A stretch of DNA of 64,000 nucleotides from Gelidibacter gilvus (GTDB lineage Bacteria; Bacteroidota; Bacteroidia; Flavobacteriales; Flavobacteriaceae): positions 186,001 through 250,000 of the forward strand of contig NZ_SDDZ01000001.1 of assembly GCF_004115975.1 (NCBI RefSeq), read 5' to 3'. The position numbers and the translations under genes are program-made. This document shows positions 7,139-15,080 of the stretch, piece by piece (within the stretch, counting starts at the first letter, position 1; each line of letters opens with the position of its first letter). A model generated the notes under the pieces. That model was not told the DNA's origin, made no database searches, and worked only from the letters and a program-made list of their open reading frames with translations.

Positions 7139-8131
7139 ATGTACCCATTAAGAAGAAATAGAAGATTAAGAGCTAATGATGCCATTCGTTCATTGGTAAG
7201 AGAAACCATCATTTCACCAAATGATTTTTTGGTGCCACTTTTTGTCGTGGAAGGTAAAAATGTCAAAGAGGAAATTGCTTCAATGCCAAATTACTTTCGC
7301 TACAGTTTAGATCTCTTAGAAAAAGAAGTCAAGGAACTTTGGAGCATGGGCTTAAAATCCGTTTTGCTTTTTGTAAAAGTCCCCGATAACCTAAAAGATA
7401 ATAAAGGAAAAGAAGCCATCAACCCAAACGGATTGATGCAGCGCGCTATCAAAACGGTTAAGAATACCTGTCCTGACATGTTGGTGATGACGGACGTGGC
7501 CTTTGATCCGTATTCCGCTTATGGACATGATGGCATCGTACAAAATGGAATGATTCTGAATGATGAATCTGTGGATCTTTTAGCTGAAATGAGTGTTTCG
7601 CATGCTCAGGCTGGTGCCAACTTTGTCGCACCGAGTGATATGATGGATGGCCGTATTTTAGCAATCCGTGAAGCCTTAGAAGATGAAGGGTTTATTAATA
7701 CGGGAATTATGAGCTATTCGGCTAAATATGCCTCTGCATTTTACGGACCTTTCCGTGATGCCTTGGATTCTGCGCCAGTGGACATGAAAAATGTTCCAAA
7801 AGATAAAAGCACCTACCAAATGGATTATGGCAACCGATTCGAAGCACTAAGAGAGACCGAGATGGATATTGACGAAGGGGCGGATATTGTGATGATCAAA
7901 CCTGGATTATGTTATTTGGATATTGTGCGAGAAATCAAAAATGCCGTGGATGTACCGGTTGCGGTGTATCAGGTTTCTGGAGAATATGCCATGTTAAAAG
8001 CCGCCGCTGAAAAGGGCTGGTTAAATCATGATGCCGTGATGATGGAGCAAATTACCGCCATAAAACGGGCTGGAGCTGATGTGATCGCTTCTTACTTTGC
8101 GAAGGATGTAGTGAGACTTTTGAATAAGTAA
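7139..8131 (+). CDS. hemB: Delta-aminolevulinic acid dehydratase (porphobilinogen synthase)
   Basis: Condenses two 5-aminolevulinate molecules to porphobilinogen, the substrate of the upstream HemC half. 330 residues, standard length. It opens with PLRRNRRLRANDAIRSLVRE, typical of the family, and carries the two lysine segments of the active site: MSYSAKYASAFYGPFRDA and VMIKPGLCYLDIV. The ATG at 7139 follows a 7-bp periodic repeat and has no Shine-Dalgarno. It ends the haem cluster; genes for later steps (protoporphyrinogen oxidase, ferrochelatase) are not in the window. Confidence 0.96.
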   Translation: MYPLRRNRRLRANDAIRSLVRETIISPNDFLVPLFVVEGKNVKEEIASMPNYFRYSLDLLEKEVKELWSMGLKSVLLFVKVPDNLKDNKGKEAINPNGLMQRAIKTVKNTCPDMLVMTDVAFDPYSAYGHDGIVQNGMILNDESVDLLAEMSVSHAQAGANFVAPSDMMDGRILAIREALEDEGFINTGIMSYSAKYASAFYGPFRDALDSAPVDMKNVPKDKSTYQMDYGNRFEALRETEMDIDEGADIVMIKPGLCYLDIVREIKNAVDVPVAVYQVSGEYAMLKAAAEKGWLNHDAVMMEQITAIKRAGADVIASYFAKDVVRLLNK

Positions 8132-8296
8132 AAAAGTTGACATTGATACTATTTTATCATATTAAAACCACTTGAAAAATTTTAATTCCTTTGTTGTAAA
8201 TCACATTAAAGCGCACAATTTACTTATCAATCAAAAATAATTTTATATATTTAATTTCGATTAAACCTATAATCACTTCATATATTTTTGATTCAA

Positions 8297-8704
8297 ATGG
8301 ATAGTATAGATACAAAAATCCTCCAAATGCTTCGTCGTAACTCACGCGAATCCTTTGCAACAATTGGCAAAAAAGTAGAACTCTCTGCTCCTGCTGTGGG
8401 TAAACGCGTGAAGCAATTGGAGGAAAAAGGAATTATTTTAGGATACTCCCTCAAACTCAATCATGAAAAGCTTGGGGTGGCAACCAAGGCTTATATCAAT
8501 TTAAGGATCCATCAATCGAGCACGTTAAGAACAGCCTATAATCAAGTTATCCATCAAGAAGAGGTGCAGCGTTGCGATCGGATTACTGGCCAAGATAGTT
8601 TGTGTATTCTTGGATATTTTAAAAACAATCAAGATCTGATCACCTTTATTGAACGTATTTCACAATATGGCGTTCCAACAACCAGCATCATTTTAGAAGG
8701 TTAG
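8297..8704 (+). CDS. Lrp/AsnC-family transcriptional regulator
   Basis: A 135-residue one-domain-plus-HTH regulator. The N-terminal winged helix is clear (DTKILQMLRRNSRESFATIGKKVELSAPAVGKRVKQLEEKG), followed by a RAM-like alpha/beta domain ending ISQYGVPTTSIIL. Family members bind amino acids and act as dodecameric or octameric regulators; the effector here is unknown. A TATTTTTG matching the -7 consensus at 8283-8290 sits only 7 bases before the ATG at 8297, so the transcript may be nearly leaderless. The 165-base gap before it holds no other gene. Confidence 0.88.
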   Translation: MDSIDTKILQMLRRNSRESFATIGKKVELSAPAVGKRVKQLEEKGIILGYSLKLNHEKLGVATKAYINLRIHQSSTLRTAYNQVIHQEEVQRCDRITGQDSLCILGYFKNNQDLITFIERISQYGVPTTSIILEG

Positions 8705-8787
8705 ATGCAAATTCCCAATTGTTTTTCATTAAAACATAAATAAAGTAACTAAGAATATCCTTAAATTAGCAGGAAACACTTAAATCA

Positions 8788-9894
8788 ATGACCTTATTAA
8801 TCCTCTATGCATTTATTTCTATTTTCTTTTCCTTTCTCTGTTCCATATTAGAGGCGGTGTTATTGAGTTTAACACCAACGTTCATTAATATTAAGAAAAA
8901 AGAAGGCAAAAGCTATGCAGTAAGTTTGGAAGCATTAAAAAAGGATGTTGATCAACCGCTCATCGCTATTTTAACACTCAACACCATCGCGCACACTGTA
9001 GGCGCTATTTTAGTGGGTGTCCAGGCCGAGAAAGTTTTTGGAAATGGCGATAATTCCATTTTGATCGTATCGGCGGTGATGACCCTTCTTATTTTGGTTT
9101 TGTCTGAAATTATTCCTAAAACAATTGGTGCCACCTATTGGAAAAAACTGGCTAATTTCACTGCAAAAGGACTCAATATCCTAATTTTTCCTTTAAAATA
9201 CACCGGTATTCTTTGGCTTTTACAATTGACCACAAAACTCATTGGTGGTAAAAACGCCCATGTAAGCACAGTAAGTAGGGATAGCTTTCTAGCCATGACG
9301 GATATTGCCCATGAGGAAGGTGTGTTTCAGGAATCGGAGAGTAAAATCATTAAAAACCTTATCAACTTTAAGAAGATTTTAGCGAAGGACATCATGACGC
9401 CACGTACCATGATGATCTCTGAAGATGAAAAGACCTCAGTAAAAACATTTTTTGATAAGAATCAAGAGCTTCGTGTATCACGAATTCCAATCTATGCAGA
9501 AAACCCAGATAATATCACAGGATTGGTACTCAAAGATGATATTTACAGAGAAATGGCCCTCGATAACGATCATAAAACATTGGCAGATATACGGAGAGAT
9601 ATTATCATTATTGAACGGAATTTGCCAATCCCCATCTTATTTGAAAAATTAGTAGAGAGTAAAAATCATATGGCGTTGGTAGTGGATGAATACGGCACAG
9701 TTACTGGACTGGTCACTATGGAAGATGTGATTGAAACCTTATTGGGTCTCGAAATCATGGATGAAAGTGATACTGTGGCTGATCTTCAAAAGCAGGCTCG
9801 GAAAAGTTGGGAAACTCGGGCAAAACACTTGGGAATGATTCAGGACAGGCAGGAGAATGAGGCTGAAAATGACAATTTGAAAAATGATCTTTAG
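8788..9894 (+). CDS. CNNM/CBS-domain membrane protein (HlyC/CorC-type)
   Basis: 368 residues. The N-terminal half is a DUF21/CNNM transmembrane domain: hydrophobic segments at about residues 1-25, 55-75, 85-110 and 125-145, with the motif SEIIPKTIGATYWKK. The C-terminal half is a pair of CBS domains (DIMTPRTMMISEDE and HMALVVDEYGTVTGLVTMED). Such proteins are linked to Mg2+/Co2+ homeostasis. The chain stops shortly after the CBS pair, so the small CorC/HlyC C-terminal domain of longer relatives is absent. GldE is a longer paralogue; this is probably not it. The stop codon overlaps the next start by one base. Confidence 0.85.
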   Translation: MTLLILYAFISIFFSFLCSILEAVLLSLTPTFINIKKKEGKSYAVSLEALKKDVDQPLIAILTLNTIAHTVGAILVGVQAEKVFGNGDNSILIVSAVMTLLILVLSEIIPKTIGATYWKKLANFTAKGLNILIFPLKYTGILWLLQLTTKLIGGKNAHVSTVSRDSFLAMTDIAHEEGVFQESESKIIKNLINFKKILAKDIMTPRTMMISEDEKTSVKTFFDKNQELRVSRIPIYAENPDNITGLVLKDDIYREMALDNDHKTLADIRRDIIIIERNLPIPILFEKLVESKNHMALVVDEYGTVTGLVTMEDVIETLLGLEIMDESDTVADLQKQARKSWETRAKHLGMIQDRQENEAENDNLKNDL

Positions 9895-10367
9895 TGGAAA
9901 CTTGCATCATCAAATCGCCTTTAGGGTTCACCAAGATCAGTGGCGATGAAGAAGGTATTATCGGCATCACCATATTCAATTCTGAAGAGAAAATTACAGA
10001 TATCATTCCCATAGAACTAGAAGATTGCGTCCATCAACTCAATGAATACTTTGAGGGCAAGCGCACTCAGTTCGATCTTATTTTAAATCCAGAGGGCACA
10101 GAATTTCAAAAAAAGGTGTGGGACACGCTTCAAACAATTCCCTACGGAAAAACCTGCTCCTATTTAGAACTGGCGCAGCAATTGGGAGATGTCAAGGCCA
10201 TAAGGGCTGTCGCCAATGCCAATGGCAGAAACCCATTGTGGATTGTAGTGCCATGCCATCGCGTCATTGGAAGCGATGGGAGCTTAACAGGATACGCCGG
10301 CGGATTGTATCGCAAACAATGGCTGTTGGAGCATGAAAGTCCATATAAGCAACAGTCTTTGTTTTAA
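9894..10367 (+). CDS. ogt: Methylated-DNA-[protein]-cysteine S-methyltransferase
   Basis: Repairs O6-alkylguanine by transferring the alkyl group to its own cysteine. 157 residues with the active-site motif WIVVPCHRVIG and the HTH segment PYGKTCSYLELAQQLG; the tail GYAGGLYRKQWLLEHE is typical. The start is a GTG whose first base is the last base of the upstream stop, so translation is coupled to the CNNM gene. It lacks an AdaA-type N-terminal regulatory domain. It is followed by a REP palindrome. Confidence 0.93.
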   Translation: METCIIKSPLGFTKISGDEEGIIGITIFNSEEKITDIIPIELEDCVHQLNEYFEGKRTQFDLILNPEGTEFQKKVWDTLQTIPYGKTCSYLELAQQLGDVKAIRAVANANGRNPLWIVVPCHRVIGSDGSLTGYAGGLYRKQWLLEHESPYKQQSLF

Positions 10368-10375
10368 CCGAAATC

Positions 10376-10408
10376 AGACCTGACAGGTTTTAAAAACCTG
10401 TCAGATCT
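10376..10408. repeat. REP palindrome after ogt
   Basis: AGACCTGACAGGTTT, loop TAA, AAACCTGTCAGATCT; 15-bp stem with one wobble. The left arm is identical to that of the REP at 5515, almost 5 kb away. Confidence 0.88.
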
Positions 10409-10461
10409 TGTACGCACATCGCAAGAATATTCCCTATATTTAGTCCACTAAACACCAACCT

Positions 10462-11625
10462 ATGAAATTTCTTAAAAAATTCCTTAAATGGATCCTCATT
10501 TTACTTGTGCTCATAGTAGCCATTTTGTACATCACTGATACTGATTATTTATTAAAGGCCGTAAGGACTATTTATATCAAAGGCCATACTACAGCCTATT
10601 TAGAAGACTATAAAGAGTTTGATAATAAAGAAGTGGCAAACGGAACACCTCAACCCTGGCCAAACCATTTGGAATATAATTCTGCAAAAGAAACAGATGC
10701 ACTCCAGAAAATGAATACAGACCTCGGTACTATTGCTTATGTCATTATAAAAAACGACAGCATTTGGTTTGAAAACTATTATGACGGATTTGATGAAAAC
10801 TCCAAGTCCAATTCTTTTTCCATAGCCAAAAGTTATGTCTCTGGATTGATGCAAAAGGCCATTGAACAAGGCCATATTAAAAGTTTGGAGCAACCTGTTG
10901 GCGATTTCTTTCCAGAATTTAGTGAAGGAAAAGCGGCGAAAATGACGGTTGGCGATCTATCGACCATGAGTTCTGGAACCAATTGGGATGAAGCTTACTA
11001 TTCGCCATTATCCATAACAACACGTGCTTATTTTGATGATAATCTTGAAAAAGTGATTTTAGGATTAAAAATGGACGACGAGCCTGGACAAAAATTTAAA
11101 TATGCAAGTGGCGACACCCAATTATTGGCCATGGTGATTGAAAAAGCAACTGGGAAAAAATTATATGATTATCTATCTGAATCCTTTTGGAAACCTCTGG
11201 GCTCAGAGAACTCAACCCTTTGGCAAGTAGACAGTGAAGCGAATGATCTGGTAAAAGCCTATTGCTGTATTGCAAGTAATGCCAAAGATTTTGCGCGTTA
11301 TGGAAGGTTATTTAAGGATCACGGTAAATGGAATGGCAAACAAATTTTAGATTCTGCCTTTGTCGCAAAATCGATCGTGCCTCGTTTTCCGGATGGCCCA
11401 GAATATGGCTACGGATGGTGGCTGATTCAAGATTATAACGGAAAAGACTTTTTTATGATGCGTGGCCATTTGGGTCAATACGTCATCGTTCAACCTGAGG
11501 ACAACGTGATTATTGTGCGTTTGGGGCATCAATCTTTAAAGGTGGATGAAGCTATAGATCCATTTACAGAAGATATTTATACCTATATTGACGAGGCCTA
11601 TGAGATGATGGGTCAAATTCAGTAG
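10462..11625 (+). CDS. Membrane-anchored serine hydrolase (class C beta-lactamase / esterase fold)
   Basis: 387 residues with one N-terminal membrane segment (residues about 8-25, KWILILLVLIVAILYIT) and a periplasmic beta-lactamase-type domain. The nucleophile motif SxxK is SIAK in NSFSIAKSYVSG, and YAS in KFKYASGDTQLL is the likely second motif. A third box is less clear (RGHLGQ). Relatives hydrolyse esters or D-amino peptides; true beta-lactamase activity is not implied. A TATATTTAG, close to the -7 consensus, lies about 30 bases upstream. No operon partner. Confidence 0.82.
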   Translation: MKFLKKFLKWILILLVLIVAILYITDTDYLLKAVRTIYIKGHTTAYLEDYKEFDNKEVANGTPQPWPNHLEYNSAKETDALQKMNTDLGTIAYVIIKNDSIWFENYYDGFDENSKSNSFSIAKSYVSGLMQKAIEQGHIKSLEQPVGDFFPEFSEGKAAKMTVGDLSTMSSGTNWDEAYYSPLSITTRAYFDDNLEKVILGLKMDDEPGQKFKYASGDTQLLAMVIEKATGKKLYDYLSESFWKPLGSENSTLWQVDSEANDLVKAYCCIASNAKDFARYGRLFKDHGKWNGKQILDSAFVAKSIVPRFPDGPEYGYGWWLIQDYNGKDFFMMRGHLGQYVIVQPEDNVIIVRLGHQSLKVDEAIDPFTEDIYTYIDEAYEMMGQIQ

Positions 11626-11662
11626 GGAAAAAAGGAATATAAAAAGCATATTAATTAAAAAG

Positions 11663-11682
11663 ATTCCCGCCTTCGTGGGAAT
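11663..11682 (+). repeat. YTTC-loop palindrome before the exonuclease
   Basis: ATTCCCGC-CTTC-GTGGGAAT, 8-bp stem with one G-T pair. Its right end is 2 bases before the ATG at 11685. Sense orientation to the gene, as in the other copies. Confidence 0.75.
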
Positions 11683-11684
11683 GG

Positions 11685-12398
11685 ATGATGATTAACAAAC
11701 TCAATCTCGAAGACATCTTATTCCTGGATATTGAAACGGTTCCAGAAACAAATCATTTCTCAGATTTGGACAAAACCAAACAAGAGCTTTGGGAACTCAA
11801 GTCCAAGTACCAACGAGCAGATATTTCAGCAGAAGACTTTTACGAACGTGCAGGAATCTGGGCTGAGTTTGGAAAAATTGTGTGTATATCAGTGGGTTAT
11901 TTTAAATTCCAAGGCGATATCAGAACCTTCCGAGTGACTTCATTTTATGGCGAGGAGGTTAAGATTCTCAATGATTTTAAAAACCTAATTTTATCGCATT
12001 TCAGTCAAACCAAACACTTGTTGTGCGCCCATAATGGGAAGGAATTTGATTTCCCTTATATCGCAAGACGAATGATCATTCAAAATATTGAATTGCCTTA
12101 TAAGTTGAACCTTTTCGGAAAAAAACCTTGGGAAGTTCCGCATTTGGATACGATGGATTTATGGAAATTTGGCGATTATAAGAATTATACGTCTTTAAAA
12201 TTACTGACCAACGTTCTTGGAATTCCGTCCCCCAAAGATGATATTGATGGCAGTGAAGTATGCCGTGTGTATTACGAAGACAATAATATTGATCGCATCG
12301 TTATCTATTGCGAAAAAGACACGATTGCAGTGGCACAAATCTTCTTAAGATTGCGTGGGGATTCGATATTGGATGATAGTGAGATTACGCATATTTGA
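11685..12398 (+). CDS. DEDDy-type 3'-5' exonuclease (PolB-related proofreading-like)
   Basis: 237 residues of a predicted 3'-5' exonuclease related to B-family polymerase proofreading domains. The DEDDy residues are visible: DIE in LFLDIETVPE (ExoI), the Asp in AHNGKEFDFPYIARR (ExoII), and YCEKDTIAV (ExoIII, Tyr and Asp). It should degrade nucleic acid from the 3' end with two metal ions. There is no polymerase domain. Two ATGs in tandem (11685, 11688) can start it; both lie right after the palindrome at 11663. Stand-alone gene. Confidence 0.85.
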   Translation: MMINKLNLEDILFLDIETVPETNHFSDLDKTKQELWELKSKYQRADISAEDFYERAGIWAEFGKIVCISVGYFKFQGDIRTFRVTSFYGEEVKILNDFKNLILSHFSQTKHLLCAHNGKEFDFPYIARRMIIQNIELPYKLNLFGKKPWEVPHLDTMDLWKFGDYKNYTSLKLLTNVLGIPSPKDDIDGSEVCRVYYEDNNIDRIVIYCEKDTIAVAQIFLRLRGDSILDDSEITHI

Positions 12399-12567
12399 AT
12401 GATCTCCTGCTGATTCAGGCGAAATTTTATTCGGTAATTTTCGATTGCCGGTGAAATGCAATCTTGGAATATTGCTTAAACTTAGAGCCATTAAAAAGAC
12501 CTCTTCAGCAAAAACTTAGAATAGACCTTAAGAGATATCACAAACATATATCACAGAGCGAACAGAA

Positions 12568-12740
12568 ATACGCAGGTATTTGCTTCCGCTATAATCGGCG
12601 GGAAATTTTTCAATAGAAAGTAGGTTTCTGTAGAAAAATTTCTCACAAAAAATTCATGCTTTGCCCCTGGGGCTTGGGTTAAAGCATGAATATTTTTTTT
12701 GTGAGCATTAAAATACCTTTAAGTAATTTTAATGTTTTTT
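12568..12740 (+). ncRNA. Candidate structured RNA: abutting hairpins ending in a U-tract
   Basis: A series of inverted repeats in a non-coding stretch. AAATAC-GCAG-GTATTT at 12568-12583. GAAATTTTT pairing AAAAATTTC with an inner AGAAA/TTTCT stem at 12602-12642. A long stem CTCAC..GTGAG enclosing TTCATGCTTT/AAAGCATGAA, with GCCCC-T-GGGGC at the tip, at 12642-12705. CATTAAAAT/ATTTTAATG at 12706-12734, followed by six T. The last three structures touch end to end. This suggests a + strand RNA of about 140-175 bases with an intrinsic terminator. No clear promoter was found and no known RNA family recognised; DNA cruciforms or decayed inserts are alternatives. Confidence 0.5.
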
Positions 12741-12768
12741 GAAAGGTCTCAAATAATTTGCTTTCAGA

Positions 12769-12865
12769 TAATGTAGGTTTTGGTAGATTTGAAGCGGTAT
12801 TCATAAGTCAAAATTTATGGTAGATTTGGGGCTAATCATAAGTTAGGGTTATGGTAAATTTGGGT
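12769..12865 (+). repeat. Tandem TAGATTTG-containing repeat cluster
   Basis: Three related units: GGTAGATTTGAAGC at about 12780, TTATGGTAGATTTGGGGC at about 12816 and TTATGGTAAATTTGGGTC at about 12849. The last two are each preceded by CATAAGT. The core is shared with the two elements at 50439 and 50693. Each TAGATTTG/TAAATTTG also fits the -7 consensus TAnnTTTG. The first part of the gap (12399-12567) and the stretch to 13233 show no gene. Confidence 0.55.
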
Positions 12866-13233
12866 CAAATGGTTCGTTTTAATTAGGTTCTGTAAATATG
12901 AAACATTTTTTCAATAAATCAGTTAAAGCACACTATTATTCGATGAAATACATAGTTATTTAACATTTAACATCTATTGTTCAGATTAATCTTACATAAA
13001 AAAATGATTATAGGCCCACGGGTTTTATTGCACAGTATACATGGGTCAAAAAAATAGCCACCATTTCACGAATAGCATTTATGAATATATGCGTGTACTA
13101 GAAGTTCATAATTTGCATAGGATTACAACGAGATCTTTCGTTCTACAAATAATCTCGAGACTTCCAATTCCACAATTAAGCTGAGCAAGCTGGCAAGCAC
13201 AACTACTGTTGAATCTGAGCTTAAAATTTGTGG

Positions 13234-13294
13234 AAAAAAAATAGCCACTAATACAGGAATATCATTTATGACGATATTGTTGTATTGGTGGCTA
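13234..13294 (-). terminator. Intrinsic terminator of the scoA-scoB unit
   Basis: TAGCCAC/GTGGCTA outer stem, AATACA/TGTATT middle and AATATC/GATATT inner stem (about 20 pairs, loop of 9) at 13242-13294. On the - strand it is followed by eight T. It begins 22 bases after the scoB stop. A related left arm, TAGCCACC, occurs alone at about 13049. Confidence 0.8.
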
Positions 13295-13315
13295 AAACAT
13301 TTAAATGTATAATTT

Positions 13316-13969
13316 CTATATTACCATTTCAGGGATATCGCCTTCAACAATCAACTTCCCTTCTGTAGCGTTTATAATATCATCTACCGATATTCCTGGA
13401 GCGCGTTCCAACAATTTAAATCCGTCTTCAGTAACTTCTAAAACCGCCAAATTGGTCACGATCTTTTTAACACAGCCTACACCCGTAAGTGGCAAGCTGC
13501 ATTTTTTTAATAATTTGGATTCCCCTTCTTTATTGGTATGCATCATGGCCACAATGATGTTCTGAGCACTTGCTACCAAATCCATCGCACCGCCCATGCC
13601 CTTCACCATTTTACCCGGGATTTTCCAATTGGCAATATCTCCTTCTTCAGATACCTCCATAGCGCCTAATATGGTCAAATCGACGTGTTGTCCTCTAATC
13701 ATGGAGAAACTTAAGGACGAGTCAAAAAAACTGGCTCCTGGCAATGCTGTAATGGTTTGTTTTCCTGCGTTGATCAAATCGGCATCCTCTTCCCCTTCAT
13801 AAGGGAAAGGACCCATGCCCAAAATGCCATTTTCACTTTGGAATTCAACTTCTATATCATCTCTTACATAATTGGCAACCAAAGTTGGAATGCCTATGCC
13901 TAAGTTGACATAATACCCATCTTGGACTTCTTGTGCTATGCGCTTTGCAATTCCTATTTTGTCTAACAT
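13316..13969 (-). CDS. scoB: 3-oxoacid CoA-transferase subunit B
   Basis: Beta subunit of a succinyl-CoA:3-ketoacid CoA-transferase, which moves CoA between succinyl-CoA and acetoacetate in ketone-body or short-chain acid use. 217 residues. The catalytic glutamate lies in SENGILGMGPFPYEG (family motif SENG), and GGAMDLVASA is typical of the B subunit. The partner subunit A is 142 bases upstream on the same strand. A YTTC-loop palindrome lies in the gap, 18 bases before this start. Confidence 0.92.
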   Translation of the reverse strand: MLDKIGIAKRIAQEVQDGYYVNLGIGIPTLVANYVRDDIEVEFQSENGILGMGPFPYEGEEDADLINAGKQTITALPGASFFDSSLSFSMIRGQHVDLTILGAMEVSEEGDIANWKIPGKMVKGMGGAMDLVASAQNIIVAMMHTNKEGESKLLKKCSLPLTGVGCVKKIVTNLAVLEVTEDGFKLLERAPGISVDDIINATEGKLIVEGDIPEMVI

Positions 13970-13987
13970 TTCTCTTAAGTTATTTCA

Positions 13988-14007
13988 TCCTCGCGAAGGC
14001 GGGGATC
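13988..14007 (-). repeat. YTTC-loop palindrome before scoB
   Basis: On the - strand ATCCCCGC-CTTC-GCGAGGAT, 8-bp stem with one wobble, 18 bases before the scoB ATG. As in the other copies, the CTTC loop reads in the sense direction of the following gene. A smaller ATCTCA-ATG-TGAGAT palindrome is at about 14074 in the same gap. Confidence 0.75.
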
Positions 14008-14111
14008 TCCTCTATTTATATTATATCTCGATTAGTTTATCTTGAGCGAAATCTGAAGATTCTACATTATCTCAATGTGAGATGAATTAACAATGTAAAA
14101 ATTTCGTGTAC

Positions 14112-14813
14112 TTATGCCCTCTTTCTCACCGTTAATTGTTCAATGCGTTTTTCGTAATTTTCACCTTGAAAAATTCGCTGGATAAATATGCCTGGAATAT
14201 GGATTTGATTGGGATCCAAACTTCCAACAGGCACCAGTTCTTCAACTTCAGCAACCGTAATTTTAGCTGAGCCACACATGGCTGGATTAAAGTTTCTGGC
14301 GGTCCCTTTAAAGATTAAATTTCCCGCAGCATCACCTTTCCAAGCTTTTACGAAAGCAAAGTCTGCTTCAAAAGCTTTTTCCAAAACATACATTTTCCCG
14401 TTAAATTCACGAATTTCTTTGCCTTCTGCTACTTCAGTACCATAACCTGCTGGCGTAAAGAAGGCAGGAAAGCCTGATTGCGCCGCTCTACAGCGTTCAA
14501 CAAGCGTGCCTTGGGGAACCAACTCCACTTCCAATTCGCCACTAAGCATTTGCCGCTCAAATTCTTCATTTTCTCCTACATAAGATGAAATCATCTTTTT
14601 GATCTGGCGCTTATGCAATAACAAGCCCAAACCAAAATCATCCACTCCGGCATTATTGGAAATACAAGTGAGTCCTTTAACATTCAATTTGACCAAATTG
14701 TTGATGGCATTTTCAGGAATCCCACAAAGCCCGAAACCACCTAACATAAGGGTCATGTCGTCTTTGACCCCTTGCATGGCTTCCGTAACATTAGCTACTT
14801 TTTTATTAATCAT
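14112..14813 (-). CDS. scoA: 3-oxoacid CoA-transferase subunit A
   Basis: Alpha subunit, 233 residues. It starts [36 protein letters not shown], the standard CoA-transferase family I opening with the GGFGLCGIP glycine loop. [19 protein letters not shown] and [15 protein letters not shown] follow. It forms the heteromeric enzyme with ScoB downstream. The 267 bases between it and the PBP gene contain no recognisable feature except a 5-bp CCACG/CGTGG hairpin at about 15021. Confidence 0.93.
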   Translation of the reverse strand: MINKKVANVTEAMQGVKDDMTLMLGGFGLCGIPENAINNLVKLNVKGLTCISNNAGVDDFGLGLLLHKRQIKKMISSYVGENEEFERQMLSGELEVELVPQGTLVERCRAAQSGFPAFFTPAGYGTEVAEGKEIREFNGKMYVLEKAFEADFAFVKAWKGDAAGNLIFKGTARNFNPAMCGSAKITVAEVEELVPVGSLDPNQIHIPGIFIQRIFQGENYEKRIEQLTVRKRA

Positions 14814-15080
14814 GAGTACTTTTTTTAAGAGTTTTAAAATTACGAAATTATATAGCCAATCTAAAATGATTTGAACATGTAGATGGTGTGACTATTCTAA
14901 ATTTAAACTATTCTCCATCGAAATATATCAGAAAACGGGAAGTGGACAAAAGGTTATTAAGTAAAATCACGAGGATTTCTGATATTTAAACATCAGAAGA
15001 AGTTAGAATATCGAAAACACCACGGAAATCGTGGAAACACATTACTAGAATGATCTCTAAAATACTATATCAAAAAAGCT

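Noticed and set aside
12602-13294. Integron attC sites
   Set aside because: The hairpins have no R'/R'' core (GTTRRRY) pairs, and no integrase or cassette genes are near.
13305-13802. + strand frames opposite scoB
   Set aside because: They are mirror frames of a well-conserved CoA-transferase subunit and have no start context.
15001-15040. Hairpin CCACG/CGTGG as a terminator of scoA or PBP
   Set aside because: The stem is only 5 bp, with no U-tract, and it lies upstream of neither gene's 3' end in a useful place.
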